From NCBI GenBank assembly GCA_036266155.1, contig DATANR010000265.1, forward strand, positions 1 through 27,702: DNA of 27,702 nt, written 5' to 3'. The translations under genes and the position numbers were made by a program. The notes beneath the pieces are model-generated. The model was not told where the DNA came from, did not search any database, and saw only the letters and a list, made by a program, of their open reading frames with translations. This document shows positions 22,699 through 27,702 of the stretch, piece by piece. The DNA is from SIAJ01 sp036266155. GTDB lineage: Bacteria > Planctomycetota > Planctomycetia > Gemmatales > Gemmataceae. Each line of letters opens with the position of its first letter. The stretch's first letter is position 1.

Positions 22699-25140
22699 TC
22701 AATCAAACAAATTGCCACCGTGCTTCCCATTCCGCTCTCCGTCCTTGGGCTTAACGTTGCCGTTTTTGCCATTGCCATTGCCGGCCGCCAGCTCCAGCGC
22801 TTCCCAATCCGTCAGGTCGATTGCTGGCGGGACTACTTGTACGAACTGCGTGCGTTTGACTTCCTGATAGCCCATGCCGCCGCGGCCGACGGTGGGTTTG
22901 CCGCCGCCCAGTTCGCGGGTTTGGCCGCCGGAGGTTTCGACGTCCATCTTCGTAAAGCGGCTCGACACCAGCGCGCCGCCGATGCACGTGTCGTCCTTGC
23001 CGAGCTTGATGCCGATGACGCCGCGGCCGGCGCCAGAGAGGACGTTGACCTCGTCGATGCGGAAGTGGATCACGTGGCCGTCCGCCGACACGAGGAACAT
23101 CGACTCTTCGTGGATTTCGTGGCGGGCGCCCTCCGTCCAGCGGGTTTGGCCGAGCACCTTGGCCATCAACACCTTTTCGCCGTCGCCGAGTCGCGCGAAG
23201 CGCCGGCCCGACTTGGTCGATGCCTCGCGGAAAGACGCGAACGGCAGCCGCAACGTGTAGCCGCCGCTCGTCGCGACCAGAACATACGGGCCAGGCGGGT
23301 CGCCCTTGGCTGGCTTCGTCTGGGCGGGCACGAAACGCGGGTCCGTGGTCACGGCATCGATGACGCGCACCTGATCGTCGAGCTTGAAAAACTTGGCGAT
23401 CGGCTCGCCGTAACCGGAACTGGCGGGCACTTCGTTGACGCGCATCGTGTACGCGGTGCCGTCGTCGGCGAAGAAGACGACATGATCGAGCGTGCTCGCC
23501 GGCACCACGGCGATGACGGCATCACCCTCGCGGACGCGTGTGCCCTCAACCGATGCCAGACGGCCGACGCGCTTGATCCAGCCGTCGCGCGTGAGCACAA
23601 CATTCGTGTTTTCGCGGACGATGTAGGCCTCGGGGTTGAATTCGAGCAGGTCCTCGTCGGTGGCCATGCGCGTGTTGCGGCGCTCGCCGTACTTCTCGCC
23701 CAACGCGGACAGCTCGTCGCGAACGACGCCCCAGAGCTTCCGGTTCGACTTCAGGATGCCTTCGATGCGCTCGGCCTCCTTTGTCTTCTCGGCCAGCTCA
23801 TCGAGAATCTTGCGAATCTCGAGTTGAGCGATCTTGTAGAGCTGCGCGTCGAGGATCGCGTTTGTCTGCTCCTCGTCGAGGCCGAACGCCTTCATCAGTT
23901 TCTGGGCCGCGTCCGCCTTGCCTTCGGACTCGCGGATCATCTTGATGGCCCGGTCGAGTGCGTTGAAGATGATCCGGAACCCCTCGAGGATGTGAATCCG
24001 CCGCCGAAGGACGCCGAGTTCGTATTCGAATCGCCTCTTCACAGTCGCAAAGCGGAAGTCGAGGAAGTAGCGCAGGATGGCCTTGAGGCCGAGCCGCTCC
24101 GGACGGACACTGCCGTCCTTCACGGGGACCAGGCACGTCAAATTGAACGAGAAACTCGTCTGCAAGTCGGTGTGCTTGTAAAGGTAGGCCATCACCATTT
24201 CGGGATCGGTGCCGGGCTTCAGGTCGATGGTGATGCGAAAACCGTCCCGCGCGTTCGTCTCGTTGACGAGACCGACCGCGCCGGGCAACTTGCGGTCCTC
24301 GACGATGGCCCCGATATAGCTTTCGATCTTCTCCTTTTCCGTGCCGTAGGGAATTGAAGTAATGACGATCTGCGGCGTCTTCGAGTCGGCCTTCTCGAGC
24401 TTCCACTCGGCCTGCACTTTGATTGAGCCTTCGCCGTCCTCGTAAATCTTGCGTAAGGTCGCCCGATCGGCGATGATCTTGCCGCCAAGCGGAAAGTCGG
24501 GGCCCTTCACGCCTTTATCCATCAGCACGGCCGTCGTCGCGTCGGGGTCGTCGATCAAATGCAACGCGGAGCGGATCACTTCCCCGAGGTTATGCGGCGG
24601 GATGTTCGTCGCCATGCCGACGGCGATGCCGCTGGCCCCATTGACGAGCAGATTGGGAAATTGGGCAGGAAGGACGATCGGCTCGCGACTGGTGTTCTCG
24701 TAGTTCGGTCGAAAATCGATGGTCTGCTGATGGAGTTCCTCCAGCAGTTGCATCGCGATCGGTCGAAGCTTGGCTTCGGTGTAGCGCTCGGCTGCGGGCG
24801 TATCGCCATCCACCGAGCCGAAATTACCCTGACCTTGCACCAGCGGTTCACGCAGAACCCAATACTGTGCCATCCGGACGAGGGCCTCGTAGGCCGCTGC
24901 GCCGCCGTGCGGGTGATAGTTGCCGGTGACGTCACCGATGATCTTCGCGCATTTACGAGTCTTCGCGTCCGGCGTCAGCCGCAGGTCGTTGTACATCGTG
25001 TAAAGAATCCGCCGCTGCACCGGCTTGAGGCCGTCGCGGACGTCCGGCAAGGCGCGCGATGTGATCACCGACACTGCATAGCGCAAGTAACGCTCGTGCG
25101 TCTCGCGCGCAATCGAAACGATCTGAATGCTTTCCGCCAT
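22699..25140 (-). CDS. Type IIA DNA topoisomerase subunit A (GyrA/ParC-like)
   Basis: 813 residues, starting MAESIQIVSIARETHERYLR. The breakage-reunion domain is complete, with LPDVRDGLKPVQRRILY, the active Tyr120 in ERYTEAKL and QGQGNFGSVDGD. The quinolone pocket reads HPHGGAAAYEALVRMAQ: Ala81 stands where Escherichia coli GyrA has Ser83, and Glu85 where it has Asp87. The C-terminal beta-pinwheel begins near residue 500. A canonical GyrA box (QRRGGKG) is not found at its start; a related TVGRGGMG lies close to the C-terminus. The last 30 residues are a Gly/Asn/Lys-rich tail. The lack of the box favours a topoisomerase IV-like or divergent gyrase enzyme. The B subunit follows 111 bases downstream. 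Confidence 0.95.
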   Translation of the reverse strand: MAESIQIVSIARETHERYLRYAVSVITSRALPDVRDGLKPVQRRILYTMYNDLRLTPDAKTRKCAKIIGDVTGNYHPHGGAAAYEALVRMAQYWVLREPLVQGQGNFGSVDGDTPAAERYTEAKLRPIAMQLLEELHQQTIDFRPNYENTSREPIVLPAQFPNLLVNGASGIAVGMATNIPPHNLGEVIRSALHLIDDPDATTAVLMDKGVKGPDFPLGGKIIADRATLRKIYEDGEGSIKVQAEWKLEKADSKTPQIVITSIPYGTEKEKIESYIGAIVEDRKLPGAVGLVNETNARDGFRITIDLKPGTDPEMVMAYLYKHTDLQTSFSFNLTCLVPVKDGSVRPERLGLKAILRYFLDFRFATVKRRFEYELGVLRRRIHILEGFRIIFNALDRAIKMIRESEGKADAAQKLMKAFGLDEEQTNAILDAQLYKIAQLEIRKILDELAEKTKEAERIEGILKSNRKLWGVVRDELSALGEKYGERRNTRMATDEDLLEFNPEAYIVRENTNVVLTRDGWIKRVGRLASVEGTRVREGDAVIAVVPASTLDHVVFFADDGTAYTMRVNEVPASSGYGEPIAKFFKLDDQVRVIDAVTTDPRFVPAQTKPAKGDPPGPYVLVATSGGYTLRLPFASFREASTKSGRRFARLGDGEKVLMAKVLGQTRWTEGARHEIHEESMFLVSADGHVIHFRIDEVNVLSGAGRGVIGIKLGKDDTCIGGALVSSRFTKMDVETSGGQTRELGGGKPTVGRGGMGYQEVKRTQFVQVVPPAIDLTDWEALELAAGNGNGKNGNVKPKDGERNGKHGGNLFD

Positions 25141-25246
25141 GAAGTCCGGTCCGTGGAGGGCCTCGTCGCAAAACGCTGTCGGAGTGGGATAGGGGAATCA
25201 TAACCGGACGGCCATCGACCACCTATGTCCGTATGTACAGCAAACG

Positions 25247-25277
25247 TCAAAAGCCTCCGCCGGTGAGGCGGAGGCTT
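25247..25277 (-). terminator. Intrinsic terminator for the substrate-binding protein operon
   Basis: Perfect 11-bp stem AAGCCTCCGCC/GGCGGAGGCTT (25251-25261 with 25267-25277) and a five-base loop. On the minus strand it is followed directly by a short T-run (GGCTTTTGAC). It lies 120 bases past the stop of the PhnD-like gene and 110 bases before the topoisomerase A subunit gene, so it separates the two transcripts. Confidence 0.75.
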
Positions 25278-25290
25278 CGGGTGAGGCAAA

Positions 25291-25395
25291 GGCGAGCGGA
25301 GCGGCGTAACCCGCCCGATTATGACAACTATGACGATGACATTGTCAGTAACGACCGAACGACATGATCGGGCGGCTTATGCCGCTCCGCTCGCC
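25291..25395. repeat. Large imperfect palindrome, same family as the element at 22621
   Basis: Arms at 25291-25319 and 25367-25395 match as inverted copies in 27 of 29 positions, one of the two exceptions being a G-U type pair. The arms start GGCGAGCGGAGCGGC and end CGCCCGAT at the centre. The 47-base central part has several ATGAC/GTCA-like repeats. The right arm ends one base before the stop codon of the PhnD-like gene. The outer CGAGCGGAGC, inner GCCCGAT and ATGAC-rich centre are shared with the element between the topoisomerase genes. Confidence 0.88.
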
Positions 25396-25396
25396 G

Positions 25397-26269
25397 TCAC
25401 TTGTCTGATAGCGGCGTCGGATAGGTCTTGCGACACGCCTTCAGCATGTCGTCGTAGCCCTTCGGCAGTTCGTCGAATTTTTCGATCTTGATCACGGCCA
25501 TCAACTTCGTGGCTTTCGCCGACTCGTGCGTGGTCATCAGGCCGTCGTGAAACTTCTTCACCGCGTCGTCGCTGAGGGCGCCCTTCTTGCAAACGATCAC
25601 CGATGGCGGGAAAACCTCCGACTTGGCGAGCACGCGGAGGTTTTGCGAATTGCCCGGATAGAGCTTCTGGAAATAGGCCCAGGCCGCTCCGTCCGCGACC
25701 GTCACGTCAGCTTCTCCGTCAATGACTTTGTGAATCGCATCGTGAACGGTGTCGGCCTTCTCGGTCGAGCAGAAGCCGCCGTCGCCCATGTCCTCGGCGC
25801 GCTTGCGATTCAAGAACAGTCGAGCATGATCACGGCTGTTCTTCGCGAGCGCGAGCTTCTGACCTTTGAAATCGGCCAAGCCTGTCGCTTTGCAGTCCCA
25901 GCGCACGAGCAGGAACGCTTGCACCTCCGGCGGCCGCGGCACGGAACAGACGAGTGGCTCCAGCGCCGGGTACTTGTCCTTCGCCCAGGCGAACTCGTGG
26001 CCAAGAAAGACGCCGAGGTGCAACTTGCCGGTATCAAGCTGGCGGGCGATGTTCATGGCGTCGGCTTCCATGACGACTTCGCCGTCGAAGCCGGTCTGCG
26101 ACTTCATCAGGTCGCGAAACGGCTCGCCGGCGAATGTCAACAGCGCCGGCGGGACATCGCGGAAGGCGCTCTTCGGCAGGCCGACCTTCATGACCTTCGG
26201 ATCGGCGGCCGGGGCAATCTGGACAACCAGGAGGAGCGCAACGTTGGCGGCGAAAGCGAGGCGGGACAC
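25397..26269 (-). CDS. PhnD-type phosphate/phosphonate periplasmic binding protein (orphan)
   Basis: 290 residues from the GTG at 26269, chosen because AAGGAGGAG lies seven bases before it; further GTG and ATG codons upstream are in or before that site. A signal peptide is visible at residues 1-21 (SRLAFAANVALLLVVQIAPAA). The mature part has KVMKVGLPKSAFRDVP, FRDLMKSQTGFDGEVV, LDTGKLHLGVFLGHEFAW and DFKGQKLALAKNSRDHARLF, typical of PF12974 (PhnD/PtxB-like). Such proteins deliver phosphonate, phosphite or other small oxyanions to an ABC importer. No permease or ATPase gene is nearby, so it may serve another system or have a sensory role. It follows the TolC-like gene by 53 bases. Confidence 0.84.
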   Translation of the reverse strand: MSRLAFAANVALLLVVQIAPAADPKVMKVGLPKSAFRDVPPALLTFAGEPFRDLMKSQTGFDGEVVMEADAMNIARQLDTGKLHLGVFLGHEFAWAKDKYPALEPLVCSVPRPPEVQAFLLVRWDCKATGLADFKGQKLALAKNSRDHARLFLNRKRAEDMGDGGFCSTEKADTVHDAIHKVIDGEADVTVADGAAWAYFQKLYPGNSQNLRVLAKSEVFPPSVIVCKKGALSDDAVKKFHDGLMTTHESAKATKLMAVIKIEKFDELPKGYDDMLKACRKTYPTPLSDK

Positions 26270-26322
26270 GGACACTCCTCCTTGAGTGGCGGCGGCGGGC
26301 CGATCCATAAACAGAAATTGAT

Positions 26323-27612
26323 CTAACGTCCAGGGAAGTTCACTTTGACGCCGCCGGCCGTGCAGCGTTCGAGGTTCGCGAGAGCCGATATCTGTTCGTA
26401 CAGGGCGTCGTTTAGCGTCTTCCGTTGTAGGCTGGCGGTGATCTCGTTTTGCAAGGCCTTTTCGTAGTTCTTGTCGACGCCGGCCGCGTCGCGTTCGCGA
26501 TCGACCAGCGACTTGCTCTTCTCGACGCCTTTGCGATTCACCGCCACGTTGCGGGCAGCTTCTGCCCAGCGAACGTACGCGCTTTCCGCCTCCAAACAGA
26601 CGAGCGACCGAGCTTGCACCGCCGCGGCCTCTGCCTTGGTCGCATAGGCCTCGGCGGCGTCCTTGCGCGTCTGGCGGTTGCCGACAAGTTTCGTCGGCAT
26701 GTCCGGCCCGATCGCTCCTGGCTTGTAGTCCGGGTCACGCTCGGCCGCGGGGATCGCCCGGGAGTGAATGTCCGACCCACTGGCAAACGTGTCCGCCGTC
26801 ATGTTGAATCGTTTGGCCCACTGAGCACAGGCTTCCAGTCGTGTCACATCCGCGCCAATGAGGGCGAGCGTGACTTCGCCGCGTCGAGTAATCGCATGCG
26901 CGATGATCGTGTCGCGATCGAGTTCCGCATTGACTTCCGGGAGCCATTCGTCGGCGGCGTCGACGCGCATGCCGGGTTCCAGGCCCATCGCTTCCCGTAG
27001 GGCCGCTCGGGCGCGTTCGATGCCGAAGATCGCCTGATTCTGCCGTGTCTTGGCCTGAGCGACGGCGACTTCGAGCGTATCTTCGGTGTTCTTGGTCACC
27101 CCCTTGACGCCGCCTTTGCCCGCAACGATCTTGCGCACACTCTCGAGGTTTTCCTGGAGATGCTCGACCAGATCGTTGGCAACGCGCGTTTGCTCGCGGA
27201 CAAATACTACCCGGTAGTAGCAGTGGATCACCGCGTACTCGACTTCGAATTGCGCCTGAGCATACTCCGCCATCGCGGCCCGGATGCCGAGGTCGGATTG
27301 CTGCACGCGGACGTCGATTTCCGGCGTGATGAAGCCGACCATTCGCTTCGCCTCGCCGACGCCGCGTTGGCCGATGAGGGCGGCACTCACGCGCGCCCGC
27401 ATCGCATCAAGTTGCGGGTGCTTCTGACGCGCGATCGCAAGGGCATCGCCGAGCGTGTAGCGCGTCACCGTCGGCTTGGACGCAACCACCGGTGCCGGGA
27501 TTGGCGTCGTCTTGGGCGTCGGCAGCACTTCCGTCTGAGCGGACACGGTCCCCGCGGCAGTAAGCCAGATGCCGCCGGCACAGGCGAGGCGACGGAAGGT
27601 CAACAGAGGCAT
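26323..27612 (-). CDS. TolC-family outer-membrane protein
   Basis: 429 residues with GAGGATT six bases before the ATG at 27612. A signal peptide ends near residue 25 (WLTAAGTVSAQ), followed by a Pro-rich linker. The rest is mostly long amphipathic helix, Ala/Glu/Arg/Gln rich, in two related halves as TolC barrels require: TLGDALAIARQKHPQLDAMR, AEYAQAQFEVEYAVIHCYY and RARAALREAMGLEPG in the first, and ARSLVCLEAESAYVRWAEA with KALQNEITASLQRKTLNDAL in the second. TolC-like proteins form the outer-membrane channel of efflux pumps or type I secretion. No membrane-fusion protein or inner pump is adjacent in the window. The last residues (KVNFPGR) are not the usual barrel end. The gene probably heads the operon with the PhnD-like gene. 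Confidence 0.85.
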   Translation of the reverse strand: MPLLTFRRLACAGGIWLTAAGTVSAQTEVLPTPKTTPIPAPVVASKPTVTRYTLGDALAIARQKHPQLDAMRARVSAALIGQRGVGEAKRMVGFITPEIDVRVQQSDLGIRAAMAEYAQAQFEVEYAVIHCYYRVVFVREQTRVANDLVEHLQENLESVRKIVAGKGGVKGVTKNTEDTLEVAVAQAKTRQNQAIFGIERARAALREAMGLEPGMRVDAADEWLPEVNAELDRDTIIAHAITRRGEVTLALIGADVTRLEACAQWAKRFNMTADTFASGSDIHSRAIPAAERDPDYKPGAIGPDMPTKLVGNRQTRKDAAEAYATKAEAAAVQARSLVCLEAESAYVRWAEAARNVAVNRKGVEKSKSLVDRERDAAGVDKNYEKALQNEITASLQRKTLNDALYEQISALANLERCTAGGVKVNFPGR

Positions 27613-27653
27613 GGCAATCCTCGGCGGTCAGTGCCGCGAAGCGAGGCGAGCGT

Positions 27654-27702
27654 CGAGGCGTAAGCCCGACGTGTTTGCGACACACGTCGGGCTTACGCCT
27701 CG
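27654..27702. repeat. Perfect 21-bp-arm palindrome at the right edge
   Basis: Arms at 27654-27674 and 27682-27702 are exact inverted copies (CGAGGCGTAAGCCCGACGTG and so on) around a seven-base loop TTGCGAC. It lies 41 bases upstream of the TolC-like start. Its arm sequence differs from the other two palindromes, so it would be a second repeat family, or the end of a larger structure cut by the window edge. It could be the terminator or a repeat after a gene beyond the window. Confidence 0.85.

Noticed and set aside
22720..24357. Long plus-strand open frame (545 codons) opposite the topoisomerase A subunit gene
   Set aside because: Composition is Ala/Arg/Val/Asp shadow coding and no domain is seen; the minus-strand gene is certain.
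1..27702. CRISPR arrays, tRNA/rRNA genes and intact insertion sequences
   Set aside because: No regularly spaced repeats, no cloverleaf or rRNA signature and no transposase motif was found on either strand by eye.

Overview
The window looks like a chromosomal stretch of a GC-rich soil or freshwater bacterium, most likely a planctomycete of the Gemmata type. The reasons are OprB-like porin and TolC-like genes (Gram-negative envelope), many GTG starts, large near-perfect intergenic palindromes, and a family of tandem two-helix membrane proteins that I cannot assign to a well-studied group. The taxonomic call is inference from style. No rRNA, tRNA, CRISPR array or intact insertion sequence was seen.

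Layout. 1-2515 is a decayed, rearranged left end: the tail of a probable SMP-30/gluconolactonase-like protein, an OprB-type porin that has lost its N-terminus, and, abutting it head to head, the C-terminal half of a molybdopterin-binding xanthine/aldehyde dehydrogenase with an in-frame TAG. 2658-3613 holds a YetF-type membrane protein and a tiny Gly/Pro/His-rich hydrophilic protein followed by a terminator-like hairpin. 3703-8472 is a redox block: a Tat-exported aldo/keto reductase, an ICL/PEP-mutase family protein with a GntR/FadR-like palindrome over its start, a FAD-Rieske oxidoreductase, and a convergent DadA-like FAD oxidoreductase. 8634-10814 has an unknown conserved-looking protein, a DUF72 protein and an isochorismatase-type hydrolase.

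10873-16596 is a textbook four-gene ligase-associated DNA-repair operon: MBL-fold exonuclease, ATP-dependent DNA ligase, Lhr-like DEXH helicase and PdeM phosphoesterase. The last three genes each start inside the stop codon of the gene before (ATGA, ATGA, GTGA), so translation is probably coupled. Convergent to it is a DUF2892-SRPBCC gene followed by a glutathione-dependent formaldehyde-dehydrogenase-like zinc alcohol dehydrogenase.

18831-25140 (minus strand) is a type IIA topoisomerase locus: GyrA/ParC-like subunit, a 27-bp-arm palindrome, GyrB/ParE-like subunit, then three tandem small membrane proteins sharing an EDYDD motif. Between the first and second of these lies a 79-bp copy of the 3' end of the gyrB/parE gene, with 5 mismatches and no indels. 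It is a fossil of the tandem duplication that produced the paralogues, and it now supplies the Shine-Dalgarno and start overlap of the downstream copy. The third paralogue runs into a remnant of a response-regulator receiver domain. This duplication with its topoisomerase scar is the most unusual feature of the window.

25247-27702 (minus strand) is a TolC-like outer-membrane protein gene followed by an orphan PhnD-type periplasmic binding protein, with an intrinsic terminator and two further palindromic repeats.
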